A stretch of DNA of 8,907 bases from Geofilum sp964396555 (GTDB lineage Bacteria; Bacteroidota; Bacteroidia; Bacteroidales; Marinilabiliaceae): NCBI GenBank assembly GCA_964396555.1, contig CAYNFX010000077.1:1-8907 (forward strand), given 5' to 3'. Both the position numbers and the translations under genes were made by a program. Shown piece by piece: positions 1 through 5,800 of this stretch (the stretch's first letter is position 1; each line of letters starts with the position of its first letter). A model generated the notes under the pieces. The model did no database searches. It was given only the letters and a program-made list of their open reading frames with translations, and had not been told where the DNA came from.

Positions 1-57
1 CTTCGCGAAGATCCTCCGTATCCTAAGATAACCCCGAAGGGTGAGGCCTGTCCTTGA
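1..57 (+). CDS. Possible C-terminal fragment of a gene entering from the left edge
   Basis: Plus-strand frame 1 is open from the first base for 18 codons and ends at a TGA at 55-57. The translation starts LREDPPYPKITPKGE, a plausible hydrophilic protein tail. I do not recognise the family. The other two plus-strand frames stop within the first 31 bases. If real, this gene converges with the UPF0316 gene that ends at 188. The minus strand is also open across the same bases, so the reading direction is not settled. Eighteen codons is too short to rule out chance. Confidence 0.25.
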   Translation, partial: LREDPPYPKITPKGEACP

Positions 58-80
58 AACAGATAGCTTACTCGGTATGT

Positions 81-110
81 TGTTAGTGTTGAGTTTAGCA
101 GTTACTAACA
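81..110. other. Inverted repeat in the left intergenic region
   Basis: TGTTAGT at 81-87 is exactly complementary to ACTAACA at 104-110, giving a 7-bp stem with a 16-nt loop. On the plus strand a T-rich stretch (TTTTTCTTT, 121-129) follows about 10 nt after the stem. That is too far for a standard intrinsic terminator, though an untidy terminator for a plus-strand gene ending at 57 is possible. On the minus strand the same repeat would lie in the leader of a transcript from the promoter-like motif at 148-155. A second small hairpin, ACCC-TTCG-GGGT on the minus strand, lies at about 31-42. No complete gene is visible in 58-187. Confidence 0.3.
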
Positions 111-147
111 GCTGATGCGGTTTTTCTTTGTCAAAGATCTTTCATTA

Positions 148-179
148 CAAAGATAACCAAATTGGCAAAAATACGCAAC
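148..179 (-). promoter_or_regulatory. Candidate Bacteroidota-type promoter reading off the left edge
   Basis: On the minus strand, TATCTTTG (148-155) matches the Bacteroidota -7 consensus TAnnTTTG exactly. A GTTG (176-179) sits 20 bp upstream, where the TTTG -33 element is expected. A second perfect -7 match, TATTTTTG (166-173), overlaps the spacer but has no -33 partner. The transcript would start near 142, just after the UPF0316 stop, and run at least 140 nt to the edge without an ATG. Its start contains GATCTTTGACA, which resembles a boxA antitermination element of rRNA leaders. The product is outside the window. Confidence 0.35.
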
Positions 180-187
180 AGTTAGGC

Positions 188-769
188 CTATTTCGCCTTT
201 CTCCATGGGAAGTTGCCATTGCCCCTCATAAGGGTTCTGGATGGGAAAACTCCCTGATTGGCAGCTCTAACATCCTCAATGGTATAAAAGGCTTTGGGGT
301 TAGTTTCTTTGATGATGTTGGCTGCTATTGGATAATCGCTGCGTCTGAGGACGCAGTTTATAATATTTACATTGGATCGTGCTCCCATGGCTGGCATTGA
401 TGTAACGCCAAAGCCCTCGGATGATAGTTTACTAACCAGTGTATCTACAAAGTCATTTGTAATTACCCGGATATTCACAAACCCAAGTGCCAGTCTCTCC
501 TCAAGTATTAGTCCTACATAATTTCCAGTAGCAAAGCCCGCAGAATAGGCTACATAGTACAACCAATAATCAAGATTCTGAATAATCTTGGTCATTGCAA
601 TAAGCCATATAAAGACCTCAAAGAAGCCCAAAATTGGAGCCAGGATTTTGAATCCTTTTGAAACAAACACAATTCGCAGTGTACCTAAAGTAACATCAGA
701 TACACGGGCAAGAAAAATAAAAAGGGGTACCAGAACCCAGGTAAACAAAACACTCTCGTACACTTCCAT
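188..769 (-). CDS. UPF0316 family membrane protein (DUF5698 + DUF2179)
   Basis: This 193-residue protein has the UPF0316 layout. The N-terminal half is hydrophobic, with likely membrane segments at about residues 7-27, 42-63 and 68-89. It carries the family's conserved stretches ARVSDVTLGTLRIVF (21-35) and GFFEVFIWLIA (48-58). The C-terminal half (about 95-175) is a soluble DUF2179 domain, probably cytoplasmic. Length is normal for the family. The biochemical function is unknown and I do not assign one. The ATG at 769 lies 6 bp after the stop of the upstream thioesterase gene, so the two are almost certainly co-transcribed and possibly translationally coupled. No clear hairpin terminator follows the stop; a promoter-like motif for a further leftward transcript begins almost at once. 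The family assignment is firm, the role open. Confidence 0.85.
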   Translation of the reverse strand: MEVYESVLFTWVLVPLFIFLARVSDVTLGTLRIVFVSKGFKILAPILGFFEVFIWLIAMTKIIQNLDYWLYYVAYSAGFATGNYVGLILEERLALGFVNIRVITNDFVDTLVSKLSSEGFGVTSMPAMGARSNVNIINCVLRRSDYPIAANIIKETNPKAFYTIEDVRAANQGVFPSRTLMRGNGNFPWRKAK

Positions 770-775
770 GCAACA

Positions 776-1165
776 CTATTTAAGTGAGCCCCTAAACTCA
801 ACCAGATTGATAATATGTCTGCAATGTGCTCCTATTGCAACTTCTTCATGATTCTCGTCGAAGACAGCTATGTCGAAAAATAATTTTCTGCCTTCAACAT
901 ATTTTAGATGTACGATGCAACGTACCTTGTTACCAAGTCCTACCGGTTTGAAATGCTTGATATTTATCTCTGAACTAACCGTATCCTGTCCTTCCTCTAG
1001 ATAAGGAGAGATAAGACTTGTAACGGCTTTTTCGATAAACATGATTAGTTTGGAGGTTGATAAAACCTCGGCTTGTGCTGTACCCTGTGTGCTTGCCAGA
1101 TCTGTATCCTCGACTCTCTTCTCCAGCGTTAGGCGCAGCCCTTCTTCAATAGGATTACTTCCCAT
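776..1165 (-). CDS. FlK-like hot-dog acyl-CoA thioesterase
   Basis: A 129-residue single-domain hot-dog protein resembling the fluoroacetyl-CoA thioesterase FlK of Streptomyces cattleya. It should hydrolyse a small acyl-CoA in the cytoplasm. The FlK triad Thr42/Glu50/His76 maps to Thr37, Glu45 and His71 at a constant offset of 5, so the spacing is identical. The stretches ISPYLEEG (52-59) and YVEGRKL (89-95) also resemble FlK. With the same offset, the FlK lid residue Phe36 falls on Gln31, so I would not expect fluoroacetyl-CoA specificity. The true substrate is unknown. The ATG at 1165 has a purine-rich GAGGG about 8 nt upstream, one of the few plausible Shine-Dalgarno sequences here. The gene follows prfC after 110 bp and precedes the UPF0316 gene by 6 bp. 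A general acyl-CoA housekeeping role is the main alternative. Confidence 0.82.
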   Translation of the reverse strand: MGSNPIEEGLRLTLEKRVEDTDLASTQGTAQAEVLSTSKLIMFIEKAVTSLISPYLEEGQDTVSSEINIKHFKPVGLGNKVRCIVHLKYVEGRKLFFDIAVFDENHEEVAIGAHCRHIINLVEFRGSLK

Positions 1166-1212
1166 TCCGATTCCCTCAATTTGTAATTATTTAATACACA
1201 CTAAATAAGCAA

Positions 1213-1260
1213 GGCTTATCTAAGCCAAATTTAAGGAATTTGCATTCAATATCAAATGCA
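1213..1260 (-). terminator. Weak candidate terminator after prfC
   Basis: Two inverted repeats lie just downstream of the prfC stop. The first one met by transcription is TGCATT/AATGCA (1241-1260, 8-nt loop). The second is GGCTTAGATAAGCC (1213-1226), a 5-bp stem with a 4-nt loop, followed on the minus strand by TTGCTTATTT. The second hairpin plus its T-rich tail could end prfC transcription, but the stem is short and the tail interrupted. Read-through into the thioesterase gene is quite possible. I found no convincing promoter for that gene in this gap. Confidence 0.35.
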
Positions 1261-1275
1261 GACAAGTACTTAATG

Positions 1276-2853
1276 TTAGAACTCTGAAGTAAAGAAAAAC
1301 TCAATCTTTGGGAACCCTTCCTGCGCCATCTGTAACATATAGGAAGACTCTGCAAGGAAAACATCCCGACCACTTTTGTCCTTGGCCATATACTGAGACT
1401 TACGTTTTTTGAAATCATCAAGTTCCTTCTTGTCATTTGATCTGATCCAACATGCCTTGTAAAGGTTGATGGGTTCATAGCGACATGAAGCTCCATATTC
1501 ATGGAGCAACCTGTACTGTATTACTTCAAACTGCAGAGAACCTACGGTACCAATGATCTTGCGACCATTGAACTGATTAACAAAAAGCTGAGCCACACCC
1601 TCATCCATAAGCTGCTCAATACCTTTGGCAAGCTGCTTAGACTTCATAGGATCAGCATTCTCGATATAGCGAAACAACTCAGGAGAGAAGCTGGGTAGCC
1701 CCTTAAAATTTAGTGTTTCACCTTCGCTAAGGGAGTCTCCAATCTTGAAATTGCCTGAGTCTGGGATACCTATAATATCTCCCGGGAAGGCTTCATCAAT
1801 AATGGACTTCTTATCTGCCATAAATGCCGTGGGGCTGCTGAACTTCATCTGTCTGCCCAGTCTTACGTGCTGATAGTTTGTGTTACGCTCAAAATGACCG
1901 GAACAGACCTTTACGAAGGCAAGACGGTTGCGGTGGTTTGGATCCATGTTGGCATGGATCTTAAAGACAAATCCTGAGAATGTAGTTTCAAATGAGTCAA
2001 CTGTTCTCTCCGCAGTTACTGATTTCCCTGGCCATGGGGCCACTTTCAGAAAGGCATGGAGCAGTTCCCTGACTCCGAAATTATTCAACGCACTACCAAA
2101 GAAAACTGGAGCAAGTTGTCCAGCCAGATAGACATCGTGTTCAAATTCAGGGTAAACACCCTCTACTATCTCAAGTTCCTCACGCAGAGTAACGGCTGCT
2201 TTGTCACCAATATGTTGAATCAGCTCAGGATCATTGATATCCATGAACTCAATACCTTCTTCAAGTTTTTGCTTGCCAGGTGTAAACAGGTAAAGACTTT
2301 GTTCGAAGATATTGTAAACTCCCTTGAAATCGGTACCAGAGCCCATTGGCCATGCCAAGGGACGGACTCCAATCTTGAGTTCCTTTTCAATCTCATCAAG
2401 CAGGTCAAAAGGATCACGTCCGGGACGGTCGAGCTTGTTGATAAAGACAATCACTGGGGTATTACGCATCCGGCAAACCTCCATAAGTTTGCGGGTCTGT
2501 GTTTCGACACCTTTTGCAGCATCGATGACAATGATAACACTGTCAACTGCAGTCAGGGTGCGGTATGTATCTTCAGCAAAGTCTTCGTGACCGGGTGTAT
2601 CAAGGATATTGACCTTATAGCCGTCATAATCGAAACCCATGACCGATGTGGCAACAGAGATGCCCCGTTGCTTCTCAATCTCCATAAAGTCGGAGGTAGC
2701 TGTCTTTTTAATCTTGTTGGATTTGACCGCTCCGGCCACATGAATAGCACCACCAAAAAGCAGGAGCTTTTCGGTCAGGGTTGTCTTCCCTGCGTCAGGG
2801 TGACTAATAATGGCAAACGTACGACGCCTTTTGATCTCATCTTCAAATTTCAT
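1276..2853 (-). CDS. prfC: Peptide chain release factor 3 (RF3)
   Basis: Translational GTPase that recycles RF1/RF2 from the ribosome after peptide release. The 525-residue length from the chosen start matches the family (E. coli 529). GTPase motifs are intact: G1 SHPDAGKTT (17-25), switch I RGIS (63-66), G3 DTPGHEDF (85-92) and G4 NKLD (139-142). The IEKQRGISV switch sequence and the AIISHPDAGKTT start are typical of RF3 rather than EF-G. An in-frame TTG at 2877 would add 8 residues. I prefer the ATG at 2853: it gives the usual MKFEDEIKRRRTFAI start, has an AGGACAGG stretch directly upstream, and the TTG lies inside the promoter at 2875-2882. The gene lies 60 bp downstream of the biotinyl carrier gene but seems able to be transcribed alone. 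Confidence 0.97.
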   Translation of the reverse strand: MKFEDEIKRRRTFAIISHPDAGKTTLTEKLLLFGGAIHVAGAVKSNKIKKTATSDFMEIEKQRGISVATSVMGFDYDGYKVNILDTPGHEDFAEDTYRTLTAVDSVIIVIDAAKGVETQTRKLMEVCRMRNTPVIVFINKLDRPGRDPFDLLDEIEKELKIGVRPLAWPMGSGTDFKGVYNIFEQSLYLFTPGKQKLEEGIEFMDINDPELIQHIGDKAAVTLREELEIVEGVYPEFEHDVYLAGQLAPVFFGSALNNFGVRELLHAFLKVAPWPGKSVTAERTVDSFETTFSGFVFKIHANMDPNHRNRLAFVKVCSGHFERNTNYQHVRLGRQMKFSSPTAFMADKKSIIDEAFPGDIIGIPDSGNFKIGDSLSEGETLNFKGLPSFSPELFRYIENADPMKSKQLAKGIEQLMDEGVAQLFVNQFNGRKIIGTVGSLQFEVIQYRLLHEYGASCRYEPINLYKACWIRSNDKKELDDFKKRKSQYMAKDKSGRDVFLAESSYMLQMAQEGFPKIEFFFTSEF

Positions 2854-2874
2854 CCTGTCCTGTTTTTGCAGGCG

Positions 2875-2908
2875 CAAAAATAGATAAATAAAACGGTTCC
2901 GGTCTAAA
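2875..2908 (-). promoter_or_regulatory. prfC promoter
   Basis: On the minus strand, TATTTTTG (2875-2882) is an exact match to the Bacteroidota -7 motif TAnnTTTG. A TTTA (2905-2908) 22 bp upstream is an imperfect -33 element. The predicted transcription start, near 2869, leaves a leader of about 16 nt before the ATG at 2853. This excludes the in-frame TTG at 2877 as the start codon for this transcript. It also suggests prfC is expressed independently of the accC/carrier genes upstream. Confidence 0.5.
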
Positions 2909-2913
2909 AACTA

Positions 2914-3429
2914 CTAGGTTTTGTCTATCTCCTTTATGTCGATGAGCAACTGATTGTCTTTTACTACTTCGTCTTCTTTTATTGAAATCTTATGGACAAT
3001 ACCATCTCCTTCACTACGCAGTTCGTTTTCCATTTTCATAGCAGACAATACTACAAGTGGGGTCCCTTCTGTTACTCTGTCACCTTCTTTTACCTTTATC
3101 TTGACAATTCTTCCAGGCATTGGAGCCTTGATAAGCTGGTGGCTGTTGCTTCTGCTCTTGCCTTCCTTGCTAAAGCTGATAGTCGGTACTACTTCTATAT
3201 CAAAGGATTTGTATAGGGTATTTACTTTATAACTACCACTATTGTCAACAGCGATCATTTCCATGTTGATACTTTCACCGTTGCTAAGAATAGAATACAC
3301 TCCATGTTCAACCCTCACAACATCCAATTCATATATCTTGTTGTCTATTGATACGGTAAAGAGGTCACCTTCTTTTTTTATGATCTTCACGGCCTTTTCT
3401 GTTTTGCCGGATTTTACGTGCATCTTCAT
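2914..3429 (-). CDS. Biotin carboxyl carrier protein of an acyl-CoA carboxylase
   Basis: A 171-residue biotinylated carrier that shuttles carboxybiotin between biotin carboxylase and a carboxyltransferase. The C-terminal biotinyl domain (about 99-168) contains APMPGRI (102-108) and the signature AMKMEN (130-135), with Lys132 as the biotinylated residue. The first ~95 residues have no Pro/Ala-rich linker like that of E. coli AccB. They look like a small beta-rich domain, as in the propionyl-CoA/methylmalonyl-CoA-type carriers of Bacteroidota. The stop of accC lies 16 bp upstream, so the two form one operon. No carboxyltransferase gene is present on either side. Alternative start: ATG at 3423, two codons in. 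The substrate (acetyl- or propionyl-CoA) cannot be read from the sequence; I favour propionyl-CoA. Confidence 0.9.
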   Translation of the reverse strand: MKMHVKSGKTEKAVKIIKKEGDLFTVSIDNKIYELDVVRVEHGVYSILSNGESINMEMIAVDNSGSYKVNTLYKSFDIEVVPTISFSKEGKSRSNSHQLIKAPMPGRIVKIKVKEGDRVTEGTPLVVLSAMKMENELRSEGDGIVHKISIKEDEVVKDNQLLIDIKEIDKT

Positions 3430-3445
3430 TTCTATGATGTTTGAT

Positions 3446-4957
3446 TTAATAAGGATTAAACCTGAACATACGGCCTATGTTCTTCCAATTAGCACCCTCT
3501 TGTTGACGGTTATTTGAAAAGTCCCTACGTTTTTTCTGTTCATTCTGATAGTGCAGATAAGCCATAATCATGGCAATATCTTCTATCTCCTCTGATTTAT
3601 TGGCAGGTTTGAGCAGTTCATCAAGATTATTGTCAATAAAGTGCGTGTTGTAATTACCCTGGGCAAATGCCTTAGCCTCCATGATGCTCTGAACGAAGGA
3701 TATATTGGTCTTGACACCGGTAATCTTGTATTCAAATAGAGCCCGTTTCATACGTTCTATTGCTTCGGCACGGGTAGGTGACCAGACTATCAGCTTTGAA
3801 ATAAGCGGGTCGTAGTGTACCGGGATTTCATATCCTTCATACACATAACCATCTGTTCGTACGCCAAGTCCCTTGGGCTCTGAAATATGCCTGACAAGTC
3901 CAGGACTAGGTCTGAAGTTGTTTTGCGGATCCTCAGCATAGATCCGTGTTTCGATGGCATGTCCATATTGACGGATTTCTTCCTGCTTGTAGTAAAGCGG
4001 TTCATTATTTGCAATTCTAATCTGAGCCTTAACCAGGTCAATACCGGTTACACGTTCGGTAATAGGGTGTTCAACCTGCAAACGGGTATTCATTTCAAGG
4101 AAATAAAAATTCCTGTCCTTATCTACAAGAAACTCGATAGTTCCTGCACCCGAGTAATTTACTGACTTAGCAGCAGCTATGGCTTGCTCAGCCATTGCCG
4201 CGCGCAACTCGGGTGTAATAAAAGGAGAGGGTGTCTCTTCTACAACCTTCTGATGACGGCGTTGAACCGAACATTCCCTTTCAAATAGGTGGATCACATT
4301 GCCATGATTGTCGGCAAGAATCTGAAACTCGATATGGTGTGGCTCCTCAAGGTACTTCTCCATATACACAGTTTCATTACCAAAGGCATTGCGTGCTTCC
4401 GACCTTGCCCTTAGCAAGGAGGGGATAAGTTCCTTTTCCTTTTTAACAAGGCGCATACCTTTACCGCCACCTCCAGCTGAGGCTTTAAGCATAACAGGAT
4501 ATCCGATCTCCTTAGCCAAATTTTTTATCTCATCTTCCGACTCTGGTAGTGTGTCTGTTCCAGGAACTATTGTTACTCCGGCCTTTTTCATCAGGTCTCG
4601 TGCTGTCATCTTGTCACCCATAGCGTCGATGGCGTCGGCTGACGGACCTATAAATATTATGCCTTCTTCTCGAATCCGGGTAGCAAACTTTGAGTTTTCT
4701 GACAAGAAACCATAACCAGGATGGATTGCATCTGCCTTACAGGCTTTGGCGATTTCAATCAGCTTATCAATGTTCAGATAACTCTCGGTTGATGCTGCTG
4801 GGCCCAGTCTATAAGCCTCGTCTGCGTACCTAACATGCATTGAGCTACGGTCGGCATCTGAGTATACCGCCACGCTTCTTATTCCCATCTCGCGACAAGA
4901 ACGTATTATTCTAACTGCTATTTCGCCTCTGTTGGCTACCAATACTTTTTTTATCAT
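3446..4957 (-). CDS. accC: Biotin carboxylase subunit of acetyl-/propionyl-CoA carboxylase
   Basis: ATP-grasp enzyme that carboxylates the biotin on the carrier protein using bicarbonate and ATP. From the ATG at 4957 it has 503 residues. It shows HPGYGFLSEN (79-88), the glycine-rich ATP loop KASAGGGGKGM (158-168), ECSVQRRHQK (228-237) and EMNTRLQVEHP (288-298). Glu288, Arg292 and Glu296 fall at the same numbers as the E. coli AccC active-site residues; Glu275 and Lys237 correspond to Glu276 and Lys238. The protein is about 50 residues longer than E. coli AccC because of a C-terminal tail (roughly 450-503, with KKRRDF and WKNIGR). A GTG at 4975 would add six residues, but MIKKVLVANRGEIA is the normal start of the family. 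The gene leads the operon with the carrier protein and diverges from ferritin. Confidence 0.95.
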   Translation of the reverse strand: MIKKVLVANRGEIAVRIIRSCREMGIRSVAVYSDADRSSMHVRYADEAYRLGPAASTESYLNIDKLIEIAKACKADAIHPGYGFLSENSKFATRIREEGIIFIGPSADAIDAMGDKMTARDLMKKAGVTIVPGTDTLPESEDEIKNLAKEIGYPVMLKASAGGGGKGMRLVKKEKELIPSLLRARSEARNAFGNETVYMEKYLEEPHHIEFQILADNHGNVIHLFERECSVQRRHQKVVEETPSPFITPELRAAMAEQAIAAAKSVNYSGAGTIEFLVDKDRNFYFLEMNTRLQVEHPITERVTGIDLVKAQIRIANNEPLYYKQEEIRQYGHAIETRIYAEDPQNNFRPSPGLVRHISEPKGLGVRTDGYVYEGYEIPVHYDPLISKLIVWSPTRAEAIERMKRALFEYKITGVKTNISFVQSIMEAKAFAQGNYNTHFIDNNLDELLKPANKSEEIEDIAMIMAYLHYQNEQKKRRDFSNNRQQEGANWKNIGRMFRFNPY

Positions 4958-5073
4958 TATCTCTTGTTTTGTCACAATGCTGTTTTACAAAAGCAGTGGA
5001 ATTTTTTGAAAACACATAATAAACACCGGATATTCAAAGTTGTTTAATTAGAATGTTTCCAAATTGCCCGATT

Positions 5074-5108
5074 CCAGTGATAACCAGTGAACAAAAAGCC
5101 TAATTTTC
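5074..5108 (+). promoter_or_regulatory. Phased direct repeat and weak promoter upstream of ferritin
   Basis: CCAGTGA occurs at 5074-5080 and again at 5084-5090, start to start 10 bp, so the two copies lie on the same face of the helix. Ten bases further on, TAATTTTC (5101-5108) matches the -7 motif TAnnTTTG in all but the last base; no good -33 element is present. The repeats occupy the spacer/-33 zone, where a repressor or activator dimer could act. The 187-bp divergent region also holds a small hairpin (4980-4996, CTGTTTT-ACA-AAAGCAG with one G-U pair) in the accC leader. No canonical Fur box was recognised. Confidence 0.3.
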
Positions 5109-5144
5109 CACTTTATTCAATGTTAATCTTAATTTCTCATAACC

Positions 5145-5636
5145 ATGCTTAACAAGAAAGTAGAAAAGGCTCTTCAAGCCCAAATCCAAAAGGAAGGATT
5201 TTCATCTAACCTATACCTGTCAATGGCCAGCTGGGCAGAGACCAATGGTCTGGCTGGGATAGCAGCCTGGTTTTATGCACAGGCTGCTGAAGAGAATGAA
5301 CATATGCTCAAGATAATCCGCTTTGTAAATGAAAGAGGCGGACATGCTATTGTCCCGGCTTTTGAACAACCTCAAAAGGAATTTGAAAGTGTCAGGGCTG
5401 TGTTCGAGCTCTCGCTCGAACACGAACGTAAGGTTAGTGCTTCAATTAATGATATTGTTGGAATCTGTCTCGACGAAAAAGATTACAGTACATTTAACTG
5501 GATCCAGTGGTTTGTTTCCGAACAAATAGAGGAAGAAGCCTCCGTCACAGCAATTCTCGACAAGCTTAACCTTATTGGTGATGGTCCTCTGTATGTATTT
5601 GACAACTTTATTATGTCAATGCGTTCGGGTCACTGA
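5145..5636 (+). CDS. ftnA: Bacterial non-haem ferritin
   Basis: A 163-residue FtnA-type ferritin that oxidises Fe(II) and stores Fe(III) in a 24-subunit cytoplasmic shell. The ferroxidase ligands match E. coli FtnA numbering exactly: Glu17, Glu50, His53, Glu94, Gln127 and Glu130, with Tyr24 nearby. The third-site acids Glu49, Glu126 and Glu129 are also present. There is no bacterioferritin-type haem-ligand Met in the usual place, and the protein is full length. The ATG has no Shine-Dalgarno sequence, as is common in this phylum. The gene is transcribed alone, divergent from accC and followed by a large hairpin. Iron- or redox-responsive control is expected from the family, but the only visible candidate site is the CCAGTGA repeat upstream. 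Confidence 0.95.
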   Translation: MLNKKVEKALQAQIQKEGFSSNLYLSMASWAETNGLAGIAAWFYAQAAEENEHMLKIIRFVNERGGHAIVPAFEQPQKEFESVRAVFELSLEHERKVSASINDIVGICLDEKDYSTFNWIQWFVSEQIEEEASVTAILDKLNLIGDGPLYVFDNFIMSMRSGH

Positions 5637-5664
5637 TAAAAAGGTGCATCTATTTTTGATTTAA

Positions 5665-5752
5665 AAGGCCTGTCCTTACAGACTTAGGGCACATTCTTTA
5701 ACTTAGGGTGTGCCCAATGTTCTGATATTTTGGACAGGCTTTCGTTTTCTTT
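5665..5752 (+). terminator. Composite three-tier hairpin with T-rich tail after ferritin
   Basis: The outer stem pairs 5665-5675 with 5732-5742 (11 bp, one G-U pair; core GCCTGTCC/GGACAGGC). A middle stem pairs CAGA (5679-5682) with TCTG (5721-5724). An inner stem pairs GGGCACA (5687-5693) with TGTGCCC (5709-5715). A direct repeat ACTTAGGG (5682-5689 and 5701-5708) lies within it. The outer stem is followed by TTCGTTTTCTTT, so it can act as an intrinsic terminator for ferritin. It encloses far more sequence than a simple terminator, so a structured RNA is possible. Confidence 0.55.
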
Positions 5753-5773
5753 GGGTGAGATGTGTTACTTTTG
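5741..5773 (+). promoter_or_regulatory. Promoter of the RlmL-like gene
   Basis: TACTTTTG (5766-5773) is an exact match to the Bacteroidota -7 motif TAnnTTTG. TTCG (5741-5744), three of four bases of the -33 TTTG, lies 21 bp upstream and overlaps the end of the ferritin hairpin. Transcription would begin near 5779-5780, giving a leader of only about 21 nt before the GTG start at 5801. Confidence 0.5.
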
Positions 5774-5800
5774 CCGGCATCATAATGAAATACTTAAAGT

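Noticed and set aside
128..400. 90-codon plus-strand open frame at the left end
   Set aside because: It mostly lies antisense to the well-supported UPF0316 gene, has no recognisable motifs, and starts at a non-ATG codon.
2056..2883. 275-codon open frame on the plus strand, antisense to prfC
   Set aside because: It lies almost wholly over the highly conserved prfC gene, its product resembles no family I know, and such antisense frames commonly arise from codon bias.
4958..4975. GTG start for accC six codons upstream of the ATG
   Set aside because: The ATG at 4957 gives the standard MIKKVLVANRGEIA start of the family; the extra residues have no counterpart in known biotin carboxylases.
4980..4996. 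Possible accC promoter TGCTTTTG within the small hairpin on the minus strand
   Set aside because: The invariant TA of the -7 motif is altered and no -33 element is present; kept only as a small hairpin note.
44..5677. 12-base word AGGCCTGTCCTT shared by 44-55 and 5666-5677
   Set aside because: A few 12-base matches are expected by chance in about 9 kb, and the flanks diverge at once.
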